Origin: Candidatus Liberibacter europaeus
GTDB taxonomy: Bacteria; Pseudomonadota; Alphaproteobacteria; Rhizobiales; Rhizobiaceae
Assembly: GCA_003045065.1 (NCBI GenBank)
Contig: PSQJ01000004.1
Location: forward strand, 94,327 to 158,326
Length of the DNA stretch: 64,000 bases
Direction: 5' to 3'
Shown: positions 31,103 through 41,252 of the stretch, in pieces
How positions within the stretch are numbered: position 1 is the stretch's first letter
Layout of the letters: each line of letters begins with the position of its first letter
Notes under the pieces: generated by a model
The model's database searches: none
Told to the model about the DNA's origin: nothing
Seen by the model: only the letters and a program-made list of their open reading frames with translations
Translations under genes and position numbers: made by a program

Positions 31103-31851
31103 AATTGAATTCCCGTGCTAAACGCTTATTTGTTGATTTTCCTTTGTTGGATGGACATCAAGGAAAATCTACTGAATATCAGTATCACTACCTATCACAT
31201 GTATTACGTATTAAAGAAGGAGAGGAAATTCTTCTTTTTAACGGAAAAGACGGAGAATGGTTAGCTAAAATTTCTTATAAGCCAAAAAAAACCATTAACT
31301 TCGATATAATACATCAGACTCGAGTTCAAACACAACCATTTGATTTTCAGTATATTTTTTCCCCAATAAAAACTAAACGCCTTGATTATATGATTCAAAA
31401 ATCAGTTGAAATGGGAGTTAGTGTAATTACTCCTGTTATAATGCGTTATACACAGAATAAGATTTCTGACATGAATCGCATTCGAACTTATGCAATAAGT
31501 GCTGCAGAGCAATGCAATATTATTACGATTCCATCTATACATCCTCCAGTTGCATTAGATGCTATTTTAGATAATTGGGATAAGAATCGACATGTTATTT
31601 TTGCTGACGAAACGTATTGTCAAAAAAATTCTTTGAAAATTATTCAAGAAATACCTAACACCTCTTCCATAGCAATTATTGTAGGACCAGAAGGAGGATT
31701 TCATCCTGATGAAATAGAAAAGTTGCGGTCACTTCCGTTTGTCACCCCTATTTCACTAGGTCCAAGAATTTTACGCTCCGATACTGCAGCAGTTGCAGCT
31801 ATGGCTTTAGTTCAATCTATTTGCGGTGATTGGTATGAGGCATATAAATGA
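31099..31851 (+). CDS. rsmE: 16S rRNA (uracil(1498)-N(3))-methyltransferase
   Basis: SPOUT-class enzyme that methylates U1498 of 16S rRNA with SAM. An N-terminal PUA-like RNA-binding part (HYLSHVLRIKEGEEILLFNG) is followed by the knotted catalytic domain with KTKRLDYMIQKSVEMGV, IVGPEGGFHPDEIE and LGPRILRSDTAAVAAMA. Length of 250 aa is normal. It precedes gshA, a neighbour relation known in rhizobia. Confidence 0.96.
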   Translation: MKLNSRAKRLFVDFPLLDGHQGKSTEYQYHYLSHVLRIKEGEEILLFNGKDGEWLAKISYKPKKTINFDIIHQTRVQTQPFDFQYIFSPIKTKRLDYMIQKSVEMGVSVITPVIMRYTQNKISDMNRIRTYAISAAEQCNIITIPSIHPPVALDAILDNWDKNRHVIFADETYCQKNSLKIIQEIPNTSSIAIIVGPEGGFHPDEIEKLRSLPFVTPISLGPRILRSDTAAVAAMALVQSICGDWYEAYK

Positions 31852-31940
31852 TTAGCTGCAATAATAATTTACTTATTCACAAAATGATCTTATATAATAT
31901 CAATTACAAGACAATCCTGCTATCAGTTTAAGGAATAAAT

Positions 31941-33314
31941 ATGGTTTTTAATTTGCCGAGCGGACATACCGTAACCTCCATAGATGATTTGGTAAATAAA
32001 ATTGCATCTTACATTAAGCCACAAAAGGACTTGTGTATTGGAGTAGAACACGAAAGTTTCATTTTTTCGAATTCAAATAATATCCCAGCTCCTTATAGTG
32101 GAGAAAAAAGTATTTCTACTATTTTACACGAATTTAAAAGAATTATGAGTTGGAAACCCATAATGGATGGGGAAAATATCATAGGACTCAGCGATTCTAT
32201 TAGCAAGGCTGGAATATCTCTAGAGCCAGGGGGACAGTTTGAATTGTCCAGTACAACTGTAAAAAACATGCATCAAATCAAAGAGGAAATGTTCAATTAT
32301 ATAGCAATTTTAAAGAATATTACTCATAGTCTTGATCTGACAGTTATGGGGATAGGAGCTAACCCTAAATGTAAACTAAGCGAGATACCTGTAATTCCTA
32401 AATCGCGTTATACAATAATGAAAAAATATATGCCAAAAGTAGGAACCTGCGGTTTAGATATGATGTTTAGAACATGCACAACACAAGTCAGCCTTGATTT
32501 TTTCACTGAATACGACATGGCAACTAAATTGCGTGTATCTTTAAAATTACAACCACTTGCTACAGCTCTATTTGCATCTTCCCCCTTTACAGAAGAGCGG
32601 GTTAATGGATTCCAATCATGGCGCAGTGAAATATGGCTTAATACTGATAATAACCGCACAGGACTTATTCCTTGTGCATTTGAAAAAAACTTTGGTTTTG
32701 AACATTATGTGCAATGGGCCCTTGATGTTCCAATGTATTTTATTATTCGTGACAACCAATATTATCAATGTACGGACATTACTTTTCGGCAGTTTATGAA
32801 TGGCGCATTAAAAGGGCGAATAAAACAGTGGCAGCCAACAATTGAAGACTGGGAAAATCATTTATCCACACTATTTCCAGATGTACGTTTAAGAAATTGT
32901 CTTGAAATGCGTGGGGCAGATGCTGGCACACCAGAACAAATTCTCGCTATAGCAGCTTTCTGGACAGGTATTCTTTATGACTCCTCCGCACTGCAAGATG
33001 CAGATAATCTGACGTCCGAATGGTCTTTTAATGACGTAAATAAATTACGCAACATCGTCCCACGTGAAGGAATAAGAGCGAAAATTAACAATCAATCTTT
33101 AATAAGCATTGCAGATCAGATTCTTACCTTTTCACGTAATGGATTGAAGAAGCGGGCTGAACTTAACCATCACAAAGAAGATGAAACTATCTTTTTAAAA
33201 TCTATAGAAAAAATAATCACTAATAATAGAAGTTTAGCCGACGAAATGATAACTGCCTATCATACTAGATGGAATAATTCGATAAAACCATGTTTTGAAG
33301 AATACGCTCATTAA
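31941..33314 (+). CDS. gshA: glutamate--cysteine ligase (plant/proteobacterial type)
   Basis: First enzyme of glutathione synthesis; joins glutamate and cysteine with ATP. It belongs to the class shared by rhizobia and plants rather than the E. coli class: IGVEHES, SLEPGGQFELS, NCGLDMMFRTCTTQVSLDF-like (here GTCGLDMMFRTCTTQVSLD) and LRNCLEMRGADAG are present. Length is 457 aa. AAGGA stands 9 bases before the ATG. Glutathione would be a major redox buffer together with the Bcp at 47475. Confidence 0.94.
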   Translation: MVFNLPSGHTVTSIDDLVNKIASYIKPQKDLCIGVEHESFIFSNSNNIPAPYSGEKSISTILHEFKRIMSWKPIMDGENIIGLSDSISKAGISLEPGGQFELSSTTVKNMHQIKEEMFNYIAILKNITHSLDLTVMGIGANPKCKLSEIPVIPKSRYTIMKKYMPKVGTCGLDMMFRTCTTQVSLDFFTEYDMATKLRVSLKLQPLATALFASSPFTEERVNGFQSWRSEIWLNTDNNRTGLIPCAFEKNFGFEHYVQWALDVPMYFIIRDNQYYQCTDITFRQFMNGALKGRIKQWQPTIEDWENHLSTLFPDVRLRNCLEMRGADAGTPEQILAIAAFWTGILYDSSALQDADNLTSEWSFNDVNKLRNIVPREGIRAKINNQSLISIADQILTFSRNGLKKRAELNHHKEDETIFLKSIEKIITNNRSLADEMITAYHTRWNNSIKPCFEEYAH

Positions 33315-33459
33315 CGTATCATTATTTTAGCCATAATTTTATTTGCCAAAATAAAACAGTACATATAAATGACGTTTTCCAATAGTTAGATTAACACTGA
33401 ATAGTATACTAAAATGTTGTATATATTATTTAATAAATCTATCTTCAAGCATATTATGT

Positions 33460-34065
33460 TTATGGGTATAACATAAATTTTTTCCACTTTTCGATGGTTG
33501 TTTCACGAGAAAATACAATTCGCTCATGAAGACGATGTAGACGCTCATTCCAAAATTCTATGTATATAGGCAAGATTCGGAAACCACACCACCAAACAGG
33601 ACGCGGAACTACCTGCGATTCATATAAAGAGGAATACTTTTCTACTGATTTTTTTAAAATATCATAAGATTCCATTATCTGTGATTGTTTTGAAGCCCAC
33701 GCGCCTATTTGACTACCACGTGGGCGAGAAGCATAGTAAAGATCCGATTCTGAATCACAACATTTCTCAACCAGTCCACGCAAACGAACTTGTCTACACA
33801 GGGATTTCCAATAAAAACATAATGAAACCCTAGGATTTTCTATTATTTCTTTTCCCTTACAACTTTTACTATTTGTATAGAATACAAAGCCATTTTTATC
33901 AAAATGCTTTACAAGAACTACACGTGAATTTGGAAATCCATTAAAATCAACAGTTCCCAATACTGCAGCGTCAGGATATCTATCTTCAGCACATTGTGCA
34001 TCTTTCATCCATTCAGAAAATAATGCAAAAACCACGCCGTCATCAACTAAAAGATCTTGTTCCAA
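33460..34065 (-). CDS. pdxH: pyridoxamine 5'-phosphate oxidase
   Basis: FMN enzyme that makes pyridoxal 5'-phosphate. Characteristic are the FMN-binding segments around SRVVLVKHFDKNGFVFYTN, FYWKSLCRQVRLRG, SRPRGSQIGAWAS and the closing WCGFRILPIYIEFW and RLHRLHERIVF. Length of 201 aa is close to homologues and the C-terminal FMLYP corresponds to the usual L-x-P end. It is divergent from fabI. Confidence 0.95.
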   Translation of the reverse strand: MEQDLLVDDGVVFALFSEWMKDAQCAEDRYPDAAVLGTVDFNGFPNSRVVLVKHFDKNGFVFYTNSKSCKGKEIIENPRVSLCFYWKSLCRQVRLRGLVEKCCDSESDLYYASRPRGSQIGAWASKQSQIMESYDILKKSVEKYSSLYESQVVPRPVWWCGFRILPIYIEFWNERLHRLHERIVFSRETTIEKWKKFMLYP

Positions 34066-34123
34066 GTTTCAAACTACCCACTTATCAATTAAAACTAAAG
34101 TGTATAAATAAAACATTACTTTT

Positions 34124-34160
34124 ACAATATTGCAATATTACAATATTACAATATTACAAT
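34124..34160 (+). repeat. 8-bp tandem repeat upstream of fabI
   Basis: ACAATATT, GCAATATT, ACAATATT, ACAATATT, then a partial unit, end to end. It lies in the pdxH/fabI divergent region, where a length change could alter promoter spacing. Confidence 0.85.
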
Positions 34161-34193
34161 ACAGGCAAACTTGAATACATTTATAATATATGC

Positions 34194-34228
34194 AATACAA
34201 ACGTTACAACGTATGTAATACAAACGTT
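34194..34228 (+). promoter_or_regulatory. direct repeat before fabI (possible operator)
   Basis: The 12-mer AATACAAACGTT occurs twice, at 34194-34205 and 34217-34228, 23 bp apart, about two DNA turns, ending 22 bp before the fabI ATG. Such spacing suits a dimeric regulator on one face of the helix; a chance local duplication is the alternative. Confidence 0.4.
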
Positions 34229-34250
34229 GAAATTAGATCAAGGAGTTTTT

Positions 34251-35087
34251 ATGAGTCGTGATATGCTTCAAATAGATGGCCTAATGAAAAATAAAAGAGG
34301 TATTGTTTTTGGTGTAGCAAACAATCGTTCTATTGCGTGGTCGATTGCAAAAATGTGCCATGATGCAGGTGCAGAAGTTGCTTTGACATGGCAAAGTGAT
34401 GCTATCAAGAAACGCATTGAAAATTTAGTTGATGGAATGAATTTTTTCATGGCTGGACACTGTAATGTTTCTGATCCTGAAACAATTGAAGATGTATTTT
34501 GCAAGGTAGAACAGCATTGGAAGAAAATAGATTTCATTGTCCATGCAGTTGCTTTTTCAGAAAAAAGCGAACTAACAGGCCCTTATATTAACACAAGCCG
34601 TGAAAACTTTTTGAATACAATGGATATTTCCGTTTATTCTTTTACAGCCATAGCAGCTCGTGCAGAGTCAATAATGAATGAAAATGGTAGCATTCTAACT
34701 TTAACATATCTTGGAGCAGAAAGAGTGATGCCTCACTATAATGTTATGGGAATTGCCAAATCAGCCCTACAAACATCTGTAAGCTATCTTGCAATGGATC
34801 TAGGAAAGAAAGGGATTAGAGTAAATGCAATTTCTGCCGGACCTGTAAAAACACTTGCTTCATCTGCCATTGGTGATTTTAAATATATTCTCACATGGAA
34901 TCAACTTAACTCTCCTCTACGACGCAATATTACTCATGATGAAGTTGGCAAGTCTGCTATTTATATGCTTTCTGATCTTTCTACTGGAGTTAGTGGAAAC
35001 TGTCACTATGTAGATGCTGGATATCACGTTGTTGGAATGAAAGCTGAGGATGCTCCGGATATATCTGTTGTTATGGATAAATTATAA
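34251..35087 (+). CDS. fabI: enoyl-[acyl-carrier-protein] reductase (NADH)
   Basis: Last step of each fatty-acid elongation round; reduces enoyl-ACP. It is a short-chain dehydrogenase fold with the FabI-type N-terminus GIVFGVANNRSIAWSIAK and the catalytic YLGAERVMPHYNVMGIAK containing both Tyr residues and the YxxxxxxK Lys. I start at 34251 because AAGGAG is 8 bases upstream; the open frame back to 33996 runs through the repeats. Length is 278 aa. Confidence 0.95.
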   Translation: MSRDMLQIDGLMKNKRGIVFGVANNRSIAWSIAKMCHDAGAEVALTWQSDAIKKRIENLVDGMNFFMAGHCNVSDPETIEDVFCKVEQHWKKIDFIVHAVAFSEKSELTGPYINTSRENFLNTMDISVYSFTAIAARAESIMNENGSILTLTYLGAERVMPHYNVMGIAKSALQTSVSYLAMDLGKKGIRVNAISAGPVKTLASSAIGDFKYILTWNQLNSPLRRNITHDEVGKSAIYMLSDLSTGVSGNCHYVDAGYHVVGMKAEDAPDISVVMDKL

Positions 35088-35312
35088 TATCCAACAAACT
35101 TCAATACCACATAATAATATAAAATCTATACTAAAATTACCACTTCAAGTTATGAATTTTACATATAGACAGCAGTTATAAATACAATTACTTAAAATCA
35201 ATTACTTAATATTTGTCATAACACACAATATTAAACAATTGATTTTAAGGTGTTTTCCAATTTAATCCTGCATTTTTTAATATAAGATTTACCTGTCACT
35301 ATTTCATAGTGA

Positions 35313-35609
35313 TTATATAATAATGATTCATTAGAAGAGGAAATTAGATCAAAAAGTGAATTAGATAAGAAAGTTATTACATCTCCTCAATTTTCACAAA
35401 AATTGAAAGATTTTGCTAACGATCATCTCAGTGAGTTAGAACAATATGGTGAAATTGTTGAAAAAATCAAACATGTATCTAATGCAGATGAAATCGCTAC
35501 ATTAAGAATGAACAATATGAACATCAGCAATACTTTCAAAAATAAGTATAGTGAGAATTATAGAGTCATAGATGAACTGAATTTGAAGTCAATTGTATAT
35601 GTAAAATAA
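35313..35609 (+). pseudogene. C-terminal gene fragment, unknown protein
   Basis: Open for 99 codons after a TGA but with no ATG, GTG or ribosome site near the beginning; the only start codon is a TTG at 35403. The product is charged and helical (SELDKKVITSPQFSQKLKDF...), like the mature parts of the small lipoproteins in this window. It ends in a normal TAA. I read it as a gene that has lost its 5' end. A dispersed repeat copy lies about 50 bp upstream. Confidence 0.45.
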
Positions 35610-35827
35610 AGTTTATACGCGACATAAGAAACGAACTTTCCGAATGATTTGCAGCATAAAAAAAGCAAATATGCAGTTGATGCCATCAAATGAAAATTTA
35701 TTAGAGGTGATTTTTTAATTTGCTATCAATTAAGACGATATTAAAAATAAAACGGGTATAAAAAAATAAAGATTAACCAAACTAAACGTAAAAAATAATA
35801 TTTAAAACATAATTATAATTGCTAGGC

Positions 35828-37303
35828 TTATAGGCTATCATATTCAATATTATACTCTTTAATCTTTCGATACAGAGTGGATCTTCCTATACCAAGTCTC
35901 CTTGCAACCTCACTCATGTGTTCTTGATATAATTTCATTGCAAATTGAATTATTTTTTTCTCAATATAGGATAAACAGTGTATTTCTCCATCTTTATTAA
36001 TAGCACTGATAGTGTATTGATTATTTGATGGAAAATTATCTAATTCAATAATATTCTGGCATTTGCGTTCCATATCATGCCTATTTAATTTTTCTAAATC
36101 AGTTTTTACTTCTTTTTTCTCATCCGAAAACATTAAAGGAATCAGATCATCTTCTATGATCTGAAAATTTTCACTAACAATTGCAGATTGAAATATAATG
36201 TTTTCAAGTTCTTGAATATTATCAGGCCAATTATAATCAGTTAAAGCAGATAATGCTCCTGATGAAAAATTCATATGACTTATTTTATACTGCTCACAAA
36301 ATAGTTTTAGAAAAAAACGTGCCAACCATGGAATGTCTTCACGACGATTTCGCAATGCAGGAATTTTTATAGGGAAAGAACTAATTTTATAATAAAGTTC
36401 TTTACAAAATTCATCCTTCTTAACTTCTTGAAGCAAATTTTTATTTGTGGAAAAAATAAGCCGTACATCTAATTTTGACAAATTATTAGAACCATTGAAA
36501 TCAAATCTACCTGTGTCAATAAAGCTACAAATCTTTTCTTGCACATTGATAGGCAATGCATGCGCTTCCTCCAACAGAATAGTTCCACCATTTGCTTCAA
36601 CAAACTTTCCAGGATAGTGCATTTTATTATTGTATTGCGGATCTAATTCACCAAATAAAACTTTTTCAACTTTATCCTGAGAAATCATTCCACAATTGAC
36701 TGTTATAAAAGGAAAATTGGATCGTGATCCTGATGCATGAATAGAACGAGCCAGCATCTTTTTCCCAACACCAAACTCTCCTTCTATCATCACCGGCGTC
36801 CAACATTCTACAGCTCTACGTGCACAATTTATTACTCTAACCATTGCAGGACTCACAGCAATCAAAGAATCCAAAGATTGTGTTTTGTTATCTACCTCTT
36901 GTATAGAATAGAAAATATGGCTTTCCATAACAGATATAATAGATTCAATTATTTGATCTATAGAAGATGGATTGGGTGAAATCCTCAAAATACTATTTTG
37001 AATAGAACAGATGAGCAATTTAAGATAATTATGCCTTGTTTGAATAATAACTGGTATGGTCGGCTTGCTTTCTACAATTTGTTTTAAAAGCATGTCACTA
37101 TCGCCTTCAAATTTTATAAGACTCAAAAAAATTGCATCTATTTTATCATAATTTAAAATTTCAGAATATTTTTGCAATGAATCAACTACAACAACATCAT
37201 AGTCTAAGTCTTCAATATGTTTTTTTAATAAACTGCATTGTTCGTAATCATTATCTATAAGCAGCAGTCTTTTGCGACAATCCATGATCTTTTCTTTAGG
37301 CAT
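35828..37303 (-). CDS. NtrC-family transcriptional regulator with degenerate receiver and AAA+ domains
   Basis: Domain order is receiver (about 10-125), AAA+ ATPase (about 155-385), Fis-type helix-turn-helix at the C-terminus (MSEVARRLGIGRSTLYRKIK). The receiver has Ser where the phosphorylated Asp should be (DAIFLSLIKF). Walker A is GEFGVGKKML, Walker B is GGTILLEEAHALP with Glu in place of Asp, and the sigma-54-contacting GAFTGA loop is replaced by PQYNNKM. Sensor II (YYKISSFPIKIPALRNRREDIPWLA) is kept. These changes argue against phosphorylation control and against sigma-54 activation. It is divergent from pepF. I do not know its targets; FlbD- or TyrR-like roles are possible comparisons. 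Confidence 0.85.
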   Translation of the reverse strand: MPKEKIMDCRKRLLLIDNDYEQCSLLKKHIEDLDYDVVVVDSLQKYSEILNYDKIDAIFLSLIKFEGDSDMLLKQIVESKPTIPVIIQTRHNYLKLLICSIQNSILRISPNPSSIDQIIESIISVMESHIFYSIQEVDNKTQSLDSLIAVSPAMVRVINCARRAVECWTPVMIEGEFGVGKKMLARSIHASGSRSNFPFITVNCGMISQDKVEKVLFGELDPQYNNKMHYPGKFVEANGGTILLEEAHALPINVQEKICSFIDTGRFDFNGSNNLSKLDVRLIFSTNKNLLQEVKKDEFCKELYYKISSFPIKIPALRNRREDIPWLARFFLKLFCEQYKISHMNFSSGALSALTDYNWPDNIQELENIIFQSAIVSENFQIIEDDLIPLMFSDEKKEVKTDLEKLNRHDMERKCQNIIELDNFPSNNQYTISAINKDGEIHCLSYIEKKIIQFAMKLYQEHMSEVARRLGIGRSTLYRKIKEYNIEYDSL

Positions 37304-37508
37304 TTCTTCGCCTTTCCTCTATTAAGTACACACCTTATTTTAATTTACTCAATAGAATTAAAAATCTTGTTGGATTTAATATGATAATTTGAAAGAAATT
37401 TAGTAAGCCTTTTATACAAATAGTGATATTGCAATTATTTCCCGTTACAATTATTGTCCAAAGACAATCCAATCTGATTTATACACATAATATTCACAAT
37501 CTAAAAGG

Positions 37509-39395
37509 ATGTATAAAATGATAATAAATATTTATAGAAAATCTCTTGTTCATAATTCTTTATCCAACGAAAGTATATCCTTGAATAACGTAAACAATTT
37601 AAAAGAAAATTTAGGCAACCTTCCCCGCTGGAATCTACAAGACCTTTATAAGTCTCACGATAGCCAAGAAATCTTAAATGACCTTGAGCGAATTGATCAT
37701 GAAAGTTTAGCCTTTAGAACTCGCTGGAAAGATAATGTAGCAGATGCTACAACCAAAACTGACTGCAGTGGATTAGGAGCAGCGATATCTGAATACGAAA
37801 GGCTTGCCGATCTTATGGGACGTATTTTCTCCTATGTAGGATTACTGCATAGTTGCCATTTATCTGATCCAATCATTAGTAAGTTTTATATAGATACCAC
37901 AACAAAGCTAACTAATTGGAGTAATCGTCTGATTTTTTTTACATTAGAAATAAATCATCTTGATGATAAACTTATTGAAAAATCCTACACCCACGATTTT
38001 ATTGCATTGAAATACTCTCCTTGGATAAAAAATATCAGAAAATTTAAAAAACACTTATTATCAGATGATTTAGAATGTCTATTATCAGATACATCTCAAA
38101 CAGGAGGAGACGCACTAAAAAGATTTTTTGCTGAAACGCTGGAATCTCTTAGATTTACAGTAAAAGATCAAAAATTATCTCTTGAAAAAACATTAAATTT
38201 TCTCATCAATCCAGATAGGAAAATTCGCGAAGAATCAGGAAAAGCAATATTTAAAACATTAAATAAAAGTGGCTATATCTTTTCTTTCATTACCAATACC
38301 CTTGCAAAAGAAGAGGAAATACAAGATCGCTGGAGAAAATATGAAAATATTGCTGATAGTCGTCATCTAGCAAATGACATAGAATCATCTGTGATAGAAT
38401 CACTAACCAAATCTGTCAAAGATAATTATCCAAATATATCGCATAGATATTATGCAATAAAGAAGAAATTGCTTAAATTAGATAAGATGAAATTTTGGGA
38501 CCGTTCAGCTCCTTTACCAGAAACCCCAGATTCTGTCATTAATTTTAAAAAAGCACAAGATATAACTCTTGCAGCATATTCCAAATTTTCTCCTCAAATG
38601 TCTGATATTGCAGAGAAATTTTTTACTAATAACTGGATTGATGCAGCTCAATATGAAGGAAAAGGTTCAGGAGCATTTTCGCATGGGACTGTACCTTCAG
38701 CACATCCTTATATTTCCTTAAATTATGCGGGAAAATTAAGAGATGTGATGACGCTAGCTCATGAACTAGGCCATGGTATTCATCAAGTACTTTCAGCAAA
38801 AAATCAGGGGTTGCTCATGGCTGATTCTTCCTTAACATTAGCAGAAACTGCTTCTATTTTTGGTGAAACACTTACTTTTGATTCTTTAATGAGTGAAATT
38901 TCTGATAAGAAAGAACGTAAGATATTACTCGCCAATAGAATCGAAGATTCAATTAATAGCATCATACGTCAAATATCTTTCTACGATTTTGAAATAAAGC
39001 TACATACAGAACGCCGATCAACTGGAGAATTAACTATTAAGCGAATAAATGAAATATGGCTTGAAACCCAAAAAGAGGCTATTGGTCCTGATTTCGATCT
39101 TGATAACTCTGGATATGATAATTTCTGGATGGTAATTTCACATTTTATCAACTCTTCTTTTTATGTCTATTCATATGCATTTGGTCATTGTTTGGTCAAT
39201 TCACTATACGAAATATACAAGAGTAATACAGTTGATCAATTCCAAGAAAAATATCTTGATATCTTACGTGCAGGAAACTCAAAACATCATTCTGAACTTC
39301 TACAGCCTTTTGATATTAATCTTTCTGATCCAGGTTTTTGGAATAAAGGATTACGATCGGTGGAAAAAATGATAGATGAACTTGAAAATATGTAG
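37509..39395 (+). CDS. pepF: oligoendopeptidase F (M3 family)
   Basis: Cytoplasmic zinc metallopeptidase that degrades short peptides. The zinc motif is HELGH at residues 418-422 with the downstream ETASIFGETL giving the third ligand, and the N-terminal M3B helical domain starts with NLPRWNLQDLY. Length of 628 aa fits the alphaproteobacterial M3 clade. Either the first ATG or one three codons later could be the start. It is followed after 28 bp by pabB. Confidence 0.93.
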   Translation: MYKMIINIYRKSLVHNSLSNESISLNNVNNLKENLGNLPRWNLQDLYKSHDSQEILNDLERIDHESLAFRTRWKDNVADATTKTDCSGLGAAISEYERLADLMGRIFSYVGLLHSCHLSDPIISKFYIDTTTKLTNWSNRLIFFTLEINHLDDKLIEKSYTHDFIALKYSPWIKNIRKFKKHLLSDDLECLLSDTSQTGGDALKRFFAETLESLRFTVKDQKLSLEKTLNFLINPDRKIREESGKAIFKTLNKSGYIFSFITNTLAKEEEIQDRWRKYENIADSRHLANDIESSVIESLTKSVKDNYPNISHRYYAIKKKLLKLDKMKFWDRSAPLPETPDSVINFKKAQDITLAAYSKFSPQMSDIAEKFFTNNWIDAAQYEGKGSGAFSHGTVPSAHPYISLNYAGKLRDVMTLAHELGHGIHQVLSAKNQGLLMADSSLTLAETASIFGETLTFDSLMSEISDKKERKILLANRIEDSINSIIRQISFYDFEIKLHTERRSTGELTIKRINEIWLETQKEAIGPDFDLDNSGYDNFWMVISHFINSSFYVYSYAFGHCLVNSLYEIYKSNTVDQFQEKYLDILRAGNSKHHSELLQPFDINLSDPGFWNKGLRSVEKMIDELENM

Positions 39396-39423
39396 TTGTT
39401 GAATACGAGAAAATTTCTCTTTA

Positions 39424-40557
39424 ATGAAAAATTATCCGTCATTTGTACTATTTCGTGATGATTGGAAAAGCGAGCAATTGCTCTTCACTGATCCAGTTGA
39501 TATTATATGCGCAAGAAATGAGCAAGAATTTCATCTTGCTTTTTCTCGCATAGAAAATGCTCGTCTTCAAGGAAAATGGCTTGCTGGCTATATTTCTTAT
39601 GAAGCTGGATTCTTATTTGATAAAAGTCTGCGTCATCTTATTCAAGCTGAACAAGATGTACCTTTGCTATGCTTTGGGGTTTTTAAAGCCCCCACATCTC
39701 CTAATCATGTGCTATCTCGCCCCTATCAAAGCCAAAAAATTTTTTTACATAATCCTAAAATATCATGGAATTTTAAAACGTACCAAAAAAAATTCGAAAA
39801 ATTTTATCAGAATTTATGCAGTGGTAACTGTTATCAAGGAAATTTAACCTTTCCTATTATAGCACAATGGTATGGAGATCCTTTAAAAGCATTTTGGTCA
39901 CTTATCGAACGTCAACCAGTTCGTTATGGTAGCCTAATTTCTTTACAAGGGCCAATTATTTTATCTCGTTCACCAGAATTATTCTTTGATATAAATAATA
40001 AAGGATATATTGAAACACGTCCTATGAAAGGAACAATGTCTCGAGGAAAAAATATTTTAGAAGATCAAAAAATTGTTTCTGCTTTTAAAAAAGATTGTAA
40101 AAATTTATCAGAAAATAGAATGATTGTTGATTTGTTACGCAATGATTTATCGCGAATTTCCATTACTGGGACGGTAAAAACCCCATCTTTATTTGAAATA
40201 GAACAATATACAACGATACACCAAATGGTAAGCAGTGTTTGCGGGCAATTAGTTCATACTTTGCAGATAAAAGACATTTTTGCTGCATTATTTCCTTGTG
40301 GATCAATTACAGGGGTTCCAAAAATAAAATCAATGCAAATACTCCAAAAAATAGAGAAAAAACCTCGTGGTATTTATTGTGGAGCTATTGGTTTTATTTC
40401 TCCAACATCCATAATGCGTTTTTCTGTTGCGATCCGTACAATAAGCCTTTTCCCCAATAATAAAGCAGTATTTAATGTCGGCGGAGCTATTACATACGAC
40501 TCCAACGCTGAATCTGAATATGAAGAATGCCTGCTTAAAAGTAAATTCGCAATATGA
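39424..40557 (+). CDS. pabB: aminodeoxychorismate synthase component I
   Basis: Chorismate-utilising enzyme that makes 4-amino-4-deoxychorismate for folate. The C-terminal chorismate-binding domain is recognised by IETRPMKGTMSRG, ENRMIVDLLRNDLSRI, LFPCGSITGVPKI and GIYCGAIGF. The MKGT Lys is that of the PabB family. Length of 377 aa is the short form without a fused lyase, so a separate PabC-type lyase is needed. It probably shares a transcript with pepF. Confidence 0.93.
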   Translation: MKNYPSFVLFRDDWKSEQLLFTDPVDIICARNEQEFHLAFSRIENARLQGKWLAGYISYEAGFLFDKSLRHLIQAEQDVPLLCFGVFKAPTSPNHVLSRPYQSQKIFLHNPKISWNFKTYQKKFEKFYQNLCSGNCYQGNLTFPIIAQWYGDPLKAFWSLIERQPVRYGSLISLQGPIILSRSPELFFDINNKGYIETRPMKGTMSRGKNILEDQKIVSAFKKDCKNLSENRMIVDLLRNDLSRISITGTVKTPSLFEIEQYTTIHQMVSSVCGQLVHTLQIKDIFAALFPCGSITGVPKIKSMQILQKIEKKPRGIYCGAIGFISPTSIMRFSVAIRTISLFPNNKAVFNVGGAITYDSNAESEYEECLLKSKFAI

Positions 40558-40850
40558 AATACGATCAAGTATTACCCCATATCGTAAAACTATAAATACC
40601 TAGTCATACATCATATTGATATAAAAAATATATTTTATTGCACTGATTTGGCATTTCCTATGTTCAAAATACCAAAATCAAAAATAGTATATTACTTATA
40701 CTAATCATCTAATAATCCACTTAATTATAGATATTAGGATCTATTTTTCAAAGAAAAATGTACAACTAAGTTTAATAAATTATTGCATTATGATTACGAA
40801 TTACTAAGATAATTAACATGTGATATTTTATGTGGAGAAAATCAAATAAT

Positions 40851-41078
40851 ATGATTCAATATTTTTGGATAGCGGTTGATATCTTTGTGATAACTGCTAC
40901 TCTTGTAACTTGTTTCTTGATGAACGAACAATTTTCATGGTGGATTAGAGTATTGTTGCCTTGTTTCCTGATTAGCATGATGGTATGGCATATTGCACAT
41001 GTTAGCGGGCTCAAGGGATTATTTTTTTTCTCCACACTTCCTATAGTATTTTTAGGTTATTTTTCACCAATATCGTAA
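40851..41078 (+). CDS. small membrane protein, unknown
   Basis: About 75 aa with three hydrophobic segments (YFWIAVDIFVITATLVTCFL, WIRVLLPCFLISMMVWHIAH, FFFSTLPIVFLGYF). GGAG stands about 12 bases before the chosen ATG; an ATG seven codons earlier has none. I recognise no family. Confidence 0.55.
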   Translation: MIQYFWIAVDIFVITATLVTCFLMNEQFSWWIRVLLPCFLISMMVWHIAHVSGLKGLFFFSTLPIVFLGYFSPIS

Positions 41079-41252
41079 ACATATATGTATATATTATAGT
41101 GCAATATATATATACTGCGTGTTACATAGTTTTGGTTTTGTAATACGGATAAAAACATATTACAATACGAAATATTACTGATAGGATGTATTTATCTAAT
41201 TTAAATTGATATTTGATGAAATATCTCATCTATATCGGGAGGTCCGCTCGTG

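Noticed and set aside
33330..33365. TTTTATTT/AAATAAAA inverted repeat after gshA as a terminator
   Set aside because: The stem is entirely A-T with a 4-base loop, common by chance at this composition; no clear U-tract function.
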